A stretch of 64,000 nt of DNA. Origin: CBDHEY01 sp965262305. Its GTDB lineage: Bacteria; Pseudomonadota; Gammaproteobacteria; Pseudomonadales; Cellvibrionaceae. Below are positions 26,358-35,088 of the stretch, one piece after another (the stretch's first letter is position 1; the number at the start of each line of letters is the position of its first letter). The notes under the pieces were generated by a model. That model did no database searches. It saw only the letters and a program-made list of their open reading frames with translations, and was not told where the DNA came from. Where the stretch lies: the NCBI GenBank assembly GCA_965262305.1, contig CBDHEY010000002.1, forward strand, positions 62,001 through 126,000, in the 5' to 3' direction. A program made the position numbers and the translations under genes.

Positions 26358-27614
26358 TCAGTACCAAACTGACAAAAACAAACGTATGACATTTGCATCG
26401 AGAGAATACAGAGGCTCAGCACCTAAAACTGCGGTAGCGGGTTCACCACGGATTTGAACTGATTGAGTTCTATCTCGGTAGTTTTCATACTCGAAAGCAA
26501 TAATATCCCAAAAAAGGTTTACAGATGCTCGCTCGAATATTGGGAGGCTGCTAGGTTTTAGTTCGTAGCTCACACCGAACCCTATAGTTGTGCTGTTAAG
26601 CGCATCAAGTTCTTTGTCGCTAGCCCTAAAATTTTGATTTTCATCTATTATTTGAATTTCGCTAAATACATCTTGGAAAAAGTCTGCCTCGGTTTGCTCA
26701 TATACGCGGTATTTTCCTTCGAATGTCCATCTATTTTTTAGCGGATGCAGGTAGCGTAATTCATAGTTGCTCGCTTTCATTCCCCAGCTATCATTAAAAA
26801 GTCGATATTCGAGCCTAAGTGACGCGCGATAGGGCAGGTAATACATTGCGCGGATAGCACCTGCATCACTATTTCGCGTAGTTGGGTAAATTTCTGGAAC
26901 GAAAATCTGCCCATTTGCCGGATTGTCGCTTGGAAAAAATCGCACATTTCGATAAGGGTTATTGAGGAAACCTTCATCTACTACTGTTTCCGCCGTGAAT
27001 GACATGATGAGGTTTTTAGTGAGAATTTGTGTGAGGCTCAGTGCAAATCGTTGGTGAGTTGCTTCGCCCATAAATTCACGTCCTGTTATCTCAATGGTTT
27101 CATTGTCTCTAATATTTTTATAGATGGTATCGTCACCACGAGAATAATTAAGCGAAATTGTGCTTAGATCACCAAAAAAATCCTGACTTATCCCGAATGC
27201 CACGGTATTCGCTTCATAATCGTTCTCATCACTATTCGTGAAGGACAAGCTAAAGAGTGTTTTATTGTAAAGGTAGTTGGCTCCAACCGAAGTTTGAATC
27301 CTTTCCTCGTCATATACTGGGCCACTATCTCCGAGTGGAATTGTCGCTTGAGTCAGAACATCCACAGAGGCACTGGAGACATAATCTTCGTAGTAGTTCC
27401 CCCAGAGAGAAACATTTCCTAGATTTTTTCTAACCAGTACTGAGGGACCGTCAATGGTCATGCCTCCCCCCTCGTAACTATGATACAAAAGGTCAGCACG
27501 TTCTTCGGGCAAAACTGCACTTAGTGATTTCACGGATAACAGTAGCGTGCTCGTCACAACAAGAGCTAAGCAGAACCGAACCACAAGAGTACCTGAGCGC
27601 TTAGTTACAGCCAC
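26358..27614 (-). CDS. DUF3570 family outer-membrane beta-barrel protein
   Basis: After a signal peptide (LVVRFCLALVVTSTLLLSVKSLSA), the mature protein starts LPEERADLLYHSYEGGGMTIDGPSVLVRKNLGNVSLWGNYYEDYVSSAS, the recognisable opening of DUF3570. Repeated amphipathic strands lead to a C-terminal Trp-Tyr (LFLSVWY), as expected for an outer-membrane barrel. I place the start at GTG 27614, because GGAGG inside the DUF4266 coding region sits 5 nt upstream; the longer frame to 27671 adds residues upstream of the signal peptide. This makes a 14-bp overlap with DUF4266. It is the last gene of the leftward redox operon. Confidence 0.85.
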   Translation of the reverse strand: MAVTKRSGTLVVRFCLALVVTSTLLLSVKSLSAVLPEERADLLYHSYEGGGMTIDGPSVLVRKNLGNVSLWGNYYEDYVSSASVDVLTQATIPLGDSGPVYDEERIQTSVGANYLYNKTLFSLSFTNSDENDYEANTVAFGISQDFFGDLSTISLNYSRGDDTIYKNIRDNETIEITGREFMGEATHQRFALSLTQILTKNLIMSFTAETVVDEGFLNNPYRNVRFFPSDNPANGQIFVPEIYPTTRNSDAGAIRAMYYLPYRASLRLEYRLFNDSWGMKASNYELRYLHPLKNRWTFEGKYRVYEQTEADFFQDVFSEIQIIDENQNFRASDKELDALNSTTIGFGVSYELKPSSLPIFERASVNLFWDIIAFEYENYRDRTQSVQIRGEPATAVLGAEPLYSLDANVIRLFLSVWY

Positions 27615-27822
27615 ATCCGCCTCCGGCACCACCTTCTGCTCCACGCCCAGACTCCCTGGATTCATAAACATGGTTCAAGTATGACTGAGATGTACCATGC
27701 CCTTCAAAAGACATAATCGGATCTGAGAGGTTGTCTCGCTCATAGGGTTTAACCCACGGCTTACAGCCTGCCAGCATAACCAACGTGATAGGAACAATGA
27801 GGTATTTCGATTTTATTTGCAT
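27601..27822 (-). CDS. DUF4266 small lipoprotein with C-terminal GGGCGCN
   Basis: A 73-residue lipoprotein with lipobox LAGC at about residue 20. The mature part, KPWVKPYERDNLSDPIM, is the conserved DUF4266 opening, and the chain ends in a Gly-rich tail with two cysteines (EGGAGGGCGCN). The paired C-terminal cysteines could bind metal or haem or exchange thiols with the TlpA-like protein encoded just upstream, with which it overlaps by 10 bp. DUF4266 and DUF3570 genes are usually adjacent; the biochemical role is not known to me. It is translationally coupled on both sides. Confidence 0.85.
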   Translation of the reverse strand: MQIKSKYLIVPITLVMLAGCKPWVKPYERDNLSDPIMSFEGHGTSQSYLNHVYESRESGRGAEGGAGGGCGCN

Positions 27823-28316
27823 GACGCGAGTAATTTTTTAATACGTTTTTTATAAATTTTTTCATCGCCAGGCACATAACCACGATGCAAGTAGTTCATG
27901 TTTCCGTCGCAGTCCACTAGGATAGTTGTCGGCATTGCGTCAACTTTATACATGTCGCTCACCTTTTTTGTTGAGTCGTATAGTATTGGAAATGAGACCG
28001 GGATTTCCTTCAACATGTCATCCGCGTCTTCTTTGCTTTCTTCTGTATTAATGCCTAAAAGAGTAAATCCAGCTCTTCCATAACGCTGCGATAACTTGTC
28101 TAAAAGCGGCATTTCCTGGCGGCAAGGCCCGCACCAAGAAGCCCAGAAATTCAACATTACAACTTGACCTCGCAAATCGGCTAGCCGAATATTTTTTCCT
28201 TTATTGGATTTAAGCGTAAAATCTTTAGACGGTGCTGAAAGTTCTACATGCTTTTTCTTTGCAAATACTGATGGAGACAATATTGATAAGAGGGCGAACA
28301 AAAAAATTATTTTCAT
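27813..28316 (-). CDS. TlpA family thioredoxin-like protein
   Basis: The signal peptide (MKIIFLFALLSILSPSVFA) is followed by a thioredoxin fold of about 145 residues: FTLKSNKGKNIRLADLRGQVVMLNFWASWCGPCRQEMPLL with the redox CGPC, and cis-Pro in DAMPTTILVD. TlpA/ResA proteins act in the periplasm, reducing apocytochrome c haem sites or other thiols. The operon encodes CxxCH proteins and a Cys-tailed lipoprotein, so these are natural candidate substrates (inference). Start at 28316, 16 bp after the preceding gene. Confidence 0.92.
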   Translation of the reverse strand: MKIIFLFALLSILSPSVFAKKKHVELSAPSKDFTLKSNKGKNIRLADLRGQVVMLNFWASWCGPCRQEMPLLDKLSQRYGRAGFTLLGINTEESKEDADDMLKEIPVSFPILYDSTKKVSDMYKVDAMPTTILVDCDGNMNYLHRGYVPGDEKIYKKRIKKLLASCK

Positions 28317-28332
28317 AAATATAAACCTTAGG

Positions 28333-29019
28333 TTAAAAATAAATAGACAACCCCATATGGCTTTCTAGATTTTGAATCGATTTTTCTTGGGCGAAAATCG
28401 TGTGTGTAAATAAATGATTTCTAAAGTCAATGCGTAAGGCTAGCCAGTCCGTAACAAAAAGTCGGAAACCTCCGCCAAAGTTATAGGTGAAAAACTCGTC
28501 GTTAGCGAAAGAGGTATTTCCTACTCCAGCGATGACATAATAAGCAGTGTTAAATGCGTAGTTTTTACCAATATACACTTCACCAGGAAACAAATTGATT
28601 CCAAACGAAAGGTTGTAATAGACGAGTTCTCTCTCTTCTTCTGTTAACAATACAAAATTACCGAGAAACTCTGCGCTAGATTCACTGGCTTCAGTTACCC
28701 CGTATGCGCCTTCCAGAAACATATCTTCTGAGATGTGATAAGCAACTCGGCCTCCGAAAACATTGTTAGTACCAAAATCTTCAATGCTCATAGCGCCGGC
28801 AAAAAAACCTACTTCTATGTTCTCTGAATCGATTTTATCTTCTTTAATTTTTCGGCGTTTCAGATCTGGGCTAATTACCGCATCCAGAACGGTTTTTTGT
28901 TCTTCGTCGTCGTTGTACGATTGAGCAAAGCTGATTGGTGAAAGCAAACCGGCCGCACCAAATAACAAAAACAAAATCGACAAGCGATTTAGAAAAATAC
29001 GCTGAAACCAGCTTTCCAT
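28333..29019 (-). CDS. Outer-membrane beta-barrel domain protein
   Basis: A signal peptide ends near ISFAQ, and the mature part of about 195 residues carries alternating strand patterns (VGFFAGAMSIEDFGTNNVFGGRVAYHISEDMFLEGAYGVTE, LALRIDFRNHLF), ending in LSIYF, a C-terminal Phe typical of barrel assembly. It resembles the small outer-membrane barrel domain found next to DUF3570 genes. The start overlaps the previous gene by 31 bp. The first 45 mature residues are charged and may be periplasmic. The two consecutive barrel genes share the ending pattern and may be paralogues. Confidence 0.78.
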   Translation of the reverse strand: MESWFQRIFLNRLSILFLLFGAAGLLSPISFAQSYNDDEEQKTVLDAVISPDLKRRKIKEDKIDSENIEVGFFAGAMSIEDFGTNNVFGGRVAYHISEDMFLEGAYGVTEASESSAEFLGNFVLLTEEERELVYYNLSFGINLFPGEVYIGKNYAFNTAYYVIAGVGNTSFANDEFFTYNFGGGFRLFVTDWLALRIDFRNHLFTHTIFAQEKSIQNLESHMGLSIYF

Positions 29020-29777
29020 TCATTAACCTCTTCATTTTCGGGTCGGTTGGTTAAAACCGTGTGATTGTTGTATTCCATGCGTAGGACGAAACGGCGTGAA
29101 AAGTAGCAAGAAAGCCCCCCTCCAATCGTTAAGACATTTTCTTCTCTATCTTCTGATTGCACGAGGGTTGTATCTGGTTCAACCAATAATAGTCCTGTAC
29201 CAAAAGTAAAATAAGGTGATAAGCGCCAGTCGACAAACGGGTGACTCACTAAATTAACAGAATAGAGTTGACTATTTGAAAAATCACCGAAGCTATTAGT
29301 ATATTTAAGTTGGGTCGACATGGTTGGTGTGAAGCGCCATCCAAACATAGATGTGAAGGATTCAGCCCCTGAAAAATCGCCAACCATTAACCCGAATTCG
29401 AATTTCCTGTTAGCATATTCTTCCCAGCCGGGCGCATCGAAATCTAGGACTGCGCCATCTAAAGTTAACGCCCCGCTGAGTTCATCTCGTTTAACCCAGC
29501 CTACCTCGCCATTTTGTGTGATCGCTTTATACCAATCCGTGCGTCTCTTTTTAATCAGAATAACTTCGCCTTTTTCCGCTACGTGGAAGATCGGATAACC
29601 GCGTCCGGGGCCAGTTCGCATGTTAATAAATGGACGATGAATGATCACCTCCATATTTTTCTTCGCAAATATTTTTAAGCGGAAAGGATTCCACGACGCA
29701 TAAAGTGGATCAGCAAACAGAAGCCCTATTAACGCGAGCAAGCTCACCAGGTTAGTTTTTATGTTAATTATTGGCAC
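28989..29777 (-). CDS. SH3b domain plus outer-membrane beta-barrel protein
   Basis: A signal peptide (LVSLLALIGLLFADPLYA) precedes a bacterial SH3 domain at about residues 40-105 (FINMRTGPGRGYPIFHVAEKGEVILIKKRRTDWYKAITQNGEVGWVKRDEL). A beta-barrel of about 150 residues follows, ending WKAGFSVFF. SH3b domains bind peptidoglycan or peptides, so this could tie the barrel to the cell wall (inference). The GTG at 29777 is supported by AGGA 7-8 nt upstream. It begins 34 bp after the HzsA-like gene on the same strand. Confidence 0.8.
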   Translation of the reverse strand: MPIINIKTNLVSLLALIGLLFADPLYASWNPFRLKIFAKKNMEVIIHRPFINMRTGPGRGYPIFHVAEKGEVILIKKRRTDWYKAITQNGEVGWVKRDELSGALTLDGAVLDFDAPGWEEYANRKFEFGLMVGDFSGAESFTSMFGWRFTPTMSTQLKYTNSFGDFSNSQLYSVNLVSHPFVDWRLSPYFTFGTGLLLVEPDTTLVQSEDREENVLTIGGGLSCYFSRRFVLRMEYNNHTVLTNRPENEEVNEWKAGFSVFF

Positions 29778-29811
29778 ACATCATCCTGTAAAACTGAGAT
29801 TGCCTATTAGA

Positions 29812-32800
29812 CTAGTCTTCTAAAGTGTCAAAAGGGTTATTGTAAAACTGTCCGCCTATATCTAGCCACTCCGAAATTAATTTTAGCTCAGCACCGTTTA
29901 AATAACCTGGATGAGGTCCACTTTCAGCAAATGTATCGAAAAATCGTTGGCTTTGTCGCGCGCCATTGGCGTTAAATAGTCTTTGGGTTTGATCCCCCGT
30001 CGCCACTCTTCGTGGCATTCTGTCTCCCATATCGTCGAGTCGAAATGTGAGAAGCGGTATAAGATCACCTTCGGCCAATAAAATTTCTTCGACTACTGGG
30101 TCGACACCGCCTATTTCACAGGCATCCTGATTAACAAAACGTATAATTTGCCCCTCGGTTGCGGCTGAATTAACCATGAATGGTACAGGTGATCCATCGA
30201 TTAGCCTTAGTTCTAAGCTTGTGTCTAAAGGTGCTTCTACGATATTTCCATTTAAGTCAAAGGCTTCGAATTGCAAAACCCCGTCTATTGATAGCTGTTC
30301 CTGCTGGTATTGCTGTACACCGTCAATCTCGAAAAGTTGTCTTAAGTATAGGCGCTCGTTATCGGTAATAAGTAGGTTGGCGTCATTAGCGTCAAAGGCC
30401 TCTCCATCACCTGAGTCATCAGCAGTTGTTGCGGGGCGACGCTCGTCAATTAATGTACCGTTGGGGCAAAGCTCTTGAATCGTTTGAGCCTGATATAAAT
30501 TGCGATAAGAGATCGAGAAAATATCATCATCCATGACTAAACCGCTTAAATTCAATTGATTTTCTCCGCCGGGTGCTGGCACCATCGCATTACCATCTGC
30601 ATCTATATCGGCATGACAGTTTAAGCAAGTAACGTCAATGTCTTCACCGTTTACATTAGCCGTTCGAGCGACGTCCCAAAGCGTTTGGATATGATCTGGG
30701 TAACTTATCACCGAACGACAGAGCGGATTCCATTCGTTTATGCAACCGGCAAGATTTGCTGGGGCTGCAGTTAATAACTGGCTATATCGGTATGCAAACG
30801 ACGGTGCTTTGACTAAACCGATTGATGGATTCTCAAGTGTCCAATAGTCTTCAAAGACTAAGTCGAGAGACGGCATTAATTGTGAATCGTCAGGGTTTGG
30901 GTTCTCTGTTGTTAAGAATTCATTCAGCCTTTGTGCGTAGAAAAATTCTGCCATTGTGCTTTCGAATGGCGGGACAGTTAGAATCGGCTCGCCCTCAAGG
31001 TTAGTAAGTTCTGTGTTAGGAAATTGATCACCACCAGAAGCCCCAGTGTTTACTGAGGGGCCCATGGCGTCGACTCGACCGTGAGGCGCTTCGCTGTCTG
31101 CAACGTGGCAACCTTGGCATTCTCGCTGTTCGCCAGCTCGGAGATTAATCCAATTGGGATGATCTTCGCCTAAAGCGCCGACGAGTTCTCGCCCATCTTG
31201 ATCGACAATATTAAAAGATAGTGCGACATCTGCTGGGAGTTGGACTTTTACAGATCCATCGGGATGAACAGGCGCGTAGCCAATAATGTCTTTTAAAGTT
31301 TCTCCGGGAATACCATCAGCTTGCCCTATGTTTAAATCAAAGAGGTCGGGGTGAGGAAGAGATACTGCTTTATAGAACCTTACAAAGTATGCGGGGCGTG
31401 TTGTGGGGTCTGTACTTACGGGATCGGCAAGATCAGCAATGCCGTTTTCTGTGATATCAACTCCATCAAAGTCATAGATGCTATGGATATGAAGCACACC
31501 AGTATTTGTATCCAAGAGATTTTGAATGGCAGTGGCCTCTAATGGATCTTCGCTTTGCCCCGGCTGCGGCGGGGGAATAATCGCCGCGAGGATTTTACTT
31601 TCTAGTGCTACAACCTCTGTATACATCATGTTAGGTTCGGCAATCAGTACTGGTGATTGGGTTCTTTCTATGGGGTCGTATATCCAAATTCCATATTGTG
31701 GTTCAGACAGCACAACGGCTGTACCCTCGGGTAGATTTAACGTGCCATTCGTACAGGGTAGTGCGCTGATACTATCTGGATCTGGAATAACGGGTTCTTG
31801 ATTCTCGTTGCGTGTATTGCCTGAAGAGTCAACAGGTTGTCCCGCGTCATTTATTAGAAACCCTTCCTCACTCAAGTAAGCCCCAAAGCGAACACCTTGA
31901 ACAAGACAGGGAGTCCAGCTAACTATGAACCTTTCTGTGCCATCGTATAAAGGAAAAGCAGAACTGAAAAAGCCATGAGGCGAAGCTTCACTTGCATCAC
32001 TAATAACCGTTGAAATACTTTCACTCAATTGCGCCGTTTCAACCGCGCCAGCGTTAGCGAAAGTTGGTTGATTTAAATCGATATAATTAGATATATCTAT
32101 GCTTACAATATCGCCACCCAGACTTGCAGTTTCACGAGGGCGCAGGTTAACGAGAAGGCGATTGTTTGGAAGTTCGATGGGGCGATTAAACACGCCCTCG
32201 CTTTCATTGGTCCCAGTATTTTGACTATGGAAACCATATTGTAAGGTCAAATTACTGCCATTTGGGTTCATTTTATAAAGGCTTAGGCGGCCTGCCTCTT
32301 CGCCTCCGTCTCGACCAAAATTATCCCAACGTAAAAATACGATTTCACCTGTATCCAGTACCGTTGGCATTAGGTCATGACTTTGGTTAAAAGTAAGCTG
32401 GGTTATTTCTAAACCCTCGCTGTCCATCGAGTGGATTAAAAAGCTTTCTTGTTCGTCATTGGCTTCCGTGGTTGCTGCGAATTGCGGTTTACCTTCATCT
32501 AACAATATTGCACGAGATCGCCTTTGCCTGTTAGACACGAAGATAATGTCGCCATTTGGAAGGTAAGCGGGTGCAAAATCTTGACCTTCTTCCGCTGTAG
32601 AATCGGATTCAATGATGCGTCTGAGCGTTTCGGTTTCAGTATCGTATTCCCATATGTTCCAGGTCGGTTGCTCTTCTTCGTCCGCATCAGGTATCTCAGG
32701 TGCGCGCATAGCAAATACGAACTTCAACCCATCATCAGAAACACTTACGTCTTTTACGTCGTAATTAGATGGTGGCCGCGTATTGCCAACTGGCGCAGCT

Positions 32801-33156
32801 GTTGGTGTGGGAGAGGGCTCTCCGTCAATTGGATCCATGGGCTCGACGGCAAATGCAGCATCGGAAATCACTGTTTCGGGCGCATCGGCCGCTGCGCGTA
32901 CTTTGAAAATAAGTCTTGCACCTGGATTAAATGCCGTGGGATCGAGAACGTTTTGCGCTCTTACACCCATTTCAGGGTCGTCTTCCTCATCATTTCTCGG
33001 TAATGGCCTTTCCACAAAAACAATAGGGAAGTCTTGAACTACAGGATCCTCTCCTTCGCTAAATTGAGTTTCCTCATTAAAACCTTGCCCAGCATCGCAT
33101 CCATATAAAGTGACGCCAAAAAAAGCGTAAATTAAAGTTAAATGAATTCTTCGCAT
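29812..33156 (-). CDS. HzsA-related lipoprotein with beta-propeller and two CxxCH haem sites
   Basis: A lipoprotein of about 1114 residues. The ATG at 33156 has AGGA 8-9 nt upstream and opens directly into the signal (lipobox LYGC); an upstream frame to 33243 looks spurious. The first half has TolB/PD40-like propeller repeats (DVSVSDDGLKFVFAM, GQDFAPAYLPNGDIIFVSNR, SHDLMPTVLDTGEIVFLRW). The later part has the layout of HzsA-related proteins: FVRFYKAVSLP, HPDGSVKVQLPADVALSF, then LRAGEQRECQGCHV, and about 170 residues later DVTCLNCHADID. These two CxxCH sites should bind c-type haem. Hydrazine synthesis is not implied. First gene of the leftward operon. Confidence 0.78.
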   Translation of the reverse strand: MRRIHLTLIYAFFGVTLYGCDAGQGFNEETQFSEGEDPVVQDFPIVFVERPLPRNDEEDDPEMGVRAQNVLDPTAFNPGARLIFKVRAAADAPETVISDAAFAVEPMDPIDGEPSPTPTAAPVGNTRPPSNYDVKDVSVSDDGLKFVFAMRAPEIPDADEEEQPTWNIWEYDTETETLRRIIESDSTAEEGQDFAPAYLPNGDIIFVSNRQRRSRAILLDEGKPQFAATTEANDEQESFLIHSMDSEGLEITQLTFNQSHDLMPTVLDTGEIVFLRWDNFGRDGGEEAGRLSLYKMNPNGSNLTLQYGFHSQNTGTNESEGVFNRPIELPNNRLLVNLRPRETASLGGDIVSIDISNYIDLNQPTFANAGAVETAQLSESISTVISDASEASPHGFFSSAFPLYDGTERFIVSWTPCLVQGVRFGAYLSEEGFLINDAGQPVDSSGNTRNENQEPVIPDPDSISALPCTNGTLNLPEGTAVVLSEPQYGIWIYDPIERTQSPVLIAEPNMMYTEVVALESKILAAIIPPPQPGQSEDPLEATAIQNLLDTNTGVLHIHSIYDFDGVDITENGIADLADPVSTDPTTRPAYFVRFYKAVSLPHPDLFDLNIGQADGIPGETLKDIIGYAPVHPDGSVKVQLPADVALSFNIVDQDGRELVGALGEDHPNWINLRAGEQRECQGCHVADSEAPHGRVDAMGPSVNTGASGGDQFPNTELTNLEGEPILTVPPFESTMAEFFYAQRLNEFLTTENPNPDDSQLMPSLDLVFEDYWTLENPSIGLVKAPSFAYRYSQLLTAAPANLAGCINEWNPLCRSVISYPDHIQTLWDVARTANVNGEDIDVTCLNCHADIDADGNAMVPAPGGENQLNLSGLVMDDDIFSISYRNLYQAQTIQELCPNGTLIDERRPATTADDSGDGEAFDANDANLLITDNERLYLRQLFEIDGVQQYQQEQLSIDGVLQFEAFDLNGNIVEAPLDTSLELRLIDGSPVPFMVNSAATEGQIIRFVNQDACEIGGVDPVVEEILLAEGDLIPLLTFRLDDMGDRMPRRVATGDQTQRLFNANGARQSQRFFDTFAESGPHPGYLNGAELKLISEWLDIGGQFYNNPFDTLED

Positions 33157-33802
33157 AATTTTTATCCTGGCATGCATTGCCGCATTTCTGAGCGTATTAC
33201 TCAAGGGCCTCATGTCAATTAGTATCTGGCGACGCAATGCCATCGACTAGAACTATAAACCAATTGAGACAAAATAAACTAAATTAGCTTCTATAGTTTC
33301 AAGACTTGTGCCCATCTATTTGAGATTGATTATTTCTTATAAAAAACGAGAACTAATTGGAAGTTTTTAGATTTCTTAGTTTTTCCTATTATTGAGCTTT
33401 TGTCATTCAGTCGAGCTTTTCACTATTACTATTTCTGTTTTGATTTTAATAATTCTGGCTTCTCTTTAACCTATATTTGCCTGTATTTTGATCGTTGAAT
33501 AGAAATATGTATGCTTTTTTGAACTATTTCTCAATTTTGTAAGTAATCTCAGCGAATTTTTAATACTTGGTCTTATCGGCATAGTTCCTGCCAATCTAAC
33601 CGTAAACCACTTCTTTAAGAGATAGCACTATGTTGTTTTTATTGAAGTTTTTCACTTTTCCGAGGAAAAGGTTTCAATTGGGAAAGAGGTAAACAAGGTG
33701 ACAAAACTGACAAATTTTGACCGCCAGATACAAAAAATGTTTTTTCACCGCTAATTCCACCTACGGATAATGCATTATTTATTTAACACTATAGGCAGTG
33801 CA
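33157..33802. promoter_or_regulatory. Divergent intergenic region between the two cytochrome operons
   Basis: About 650 bp of AT-rich sequence separates the divergent start codons. It must hold promoters for both operons, but I cannot point to a clear -35/-10 pair. A tandem repeat with 9-bp period (TGACAAAAC TGACAAATT, 33699-33716) lies about 90 bp upstream of the rightward ATG and is the best candidate regulator site. No RNA gene or small reading frame is supported. Confidence 0.35.
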
Positions 33803-35086
33803 ATGAAGATATTAAGTCTTTTGCAAACAAATAAAAAAACAAAGCGCGCAGTTTGCGCTTCCCTGGCTTTAACAATAGGTATGAACGCTTCGGCTGGCTC
33901 TTTAGAGCAGGCAAAGCGTATCCATGACCGTTTGACAGGTGTTCCACCTAGCGAATCCTCCCTCATAGCGATGAAAAATATGATTGATGAGGATGGAAAT
34001 GGCATACGTGCAGCTTTGTACGCAATCGATAACGATGAAAATCATGATTTTTATAACGTGACTCTCAAAAACTGGATTGCACCCGCTACCAATCGTGAGG
34101 GAGATGTATTCGCGGATCTGAACGATTACATAGCAACGTTGATCGGCGCGATTGAAGACGATATCGATTTTAGAACCGCGTTTTACGACGACATACTTTA
34201 TGTTGGCGCCAATAGCTTGGGTTTGCCAGCTTATGCAAATGATAACAATGCGCACTATTTAGCGTTAGAAGCTGGTCTAGAGAATAACGATGGCCAGGGC
34301 TTCAGTTTAAAAACCAATCTAGAGCAACGTACTCAAACTAGTTTAAATGGTTTATCTCGCGAAGCTGTATCTGGTGTGGTGACTTCGCGCGCAGCTGCAA
34401 AATCTTTTTTTATTGCCGGTACTAACCGGGCGAATTTCCGCTTTACATTGTTAAACCACTTATGTGTCGATCTTGAGCAGGTTCACGATGTGACTTTACC
34501 GCCAGATAGAATTCGTCAAGACGTTTCGCGAAGCCCTGGTGGAGATTCTCGTGTGTTTCTCAACACCTGTATAGGTTGCCACAATGGTATGGATCCGATG
34601 GCTCAGGCATTTGCTTACCATAATTATGTGTACGATGCCGAAAACGATCTAACTGGCGAAAACGGTTTTATTGAATACATTGGTGATGCCGACAATGATC
34701 CTGAAACGGGTTTCCCTCCTGTTCAGCCCAAATATCTGATTAATAGCGCAACCTTTGCAAATGGCTTTATTACACCAAATAGTCAATGGGAAAATCGTTG
34801 GCGACAGGGACAGAATTCTGTCCTGGGTTGGGATGAAAGCTTACCGGGCAGTGGTGAGTATGCTTGGGAAATGGTGCAGGAGCTGGTGCATTCCGAAGCC
34901 TTTGCTTCCTGTCAGGTGAATAAGGTCTTCAAAGCTGTGTGTTTGAGAGAACCTCATAACCAATCAGATATTGAGCGAATCCACGGAAATGAAACTGATC
35001 CAGGTTTGATCGAACGATTTAAGTCCTCCAATTACAGCATCAAAACCGTTTTTGCTGAAACTGCCGACTACTGTAAGGGAGAATAA
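33803..35086 (+). CDS. Exported CxxCH protein with LTGVPP motif (DUF1549-like)
   Basis: The signal peptide ends near GMNASAG. Just after it, AKRIHDRLTGVPPSESSL resembles the RLTGLPP motif of DUF1549 proteins of Planctomycetes. A single haem-binding site CIGCH lies at about residues 256-260 of the shorter form, in a context (FLNTCIGCHNGMDPMAQAFAYHNY) typical of cytochrome-like carriers. The ATG at 33803 has AGG 7 nt upstream; another ATG at 33770 has no usable spacing. The stop is 2 bp before the next gene, so it leads a three-gene operon. Family assignment is by motif only; the function is unknown. Confidence 0.7.
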   Translation: MKILSLLQTNKKTKRAVCASLALTIGMNASAGSLEQAKRIHDRLTGVPPSESSLIAMKNMIDEDGNGIRAALYAIDNDENHDFYNVTLKNWIAPATNREGDVFADLNDYIATLIGAIEDDIDFRTAFYDDILYVGANSLGLPAYANDNNAHYLALEAGLENNDGQGFSLKTNLEQRTQTSLNGLSREAVSGVVTSRAAAKSFFIAGTNRANFRFTLLNHLCVDLEQVHDVTLPPDRIRQDVSRSPGGDSRVFLNTCIGCHNGMDPMAQAFAYHNYVYDAENDLTGENGFIEYIGDADNDPETGFPPVQPKYLINSATFANGFITPNSQWENRWRQGQNSVLGWDESLPGSGEYAWEMVQELVHSEAFASCQVNKVFKAVCLREPHNQSDIERIHGNETDPGLIERFKSSNYSIKTVFAETADYCKGE

Positions 35087-35088
35087 TC

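Noticed and set aside
32524..33003. Long open frame on the plus strand opposite the HzsA-like gene
   Set aside because: It lies wholly antisense to a convincing coding region, has a low-complexity Cys/Arg-rich composition and no RBS.
29812..33156. Hydrazine synthase / anammox function
   Set aside because: The match is to the HzsA-related family only, with two haem motifs and none of the other anammox genes.
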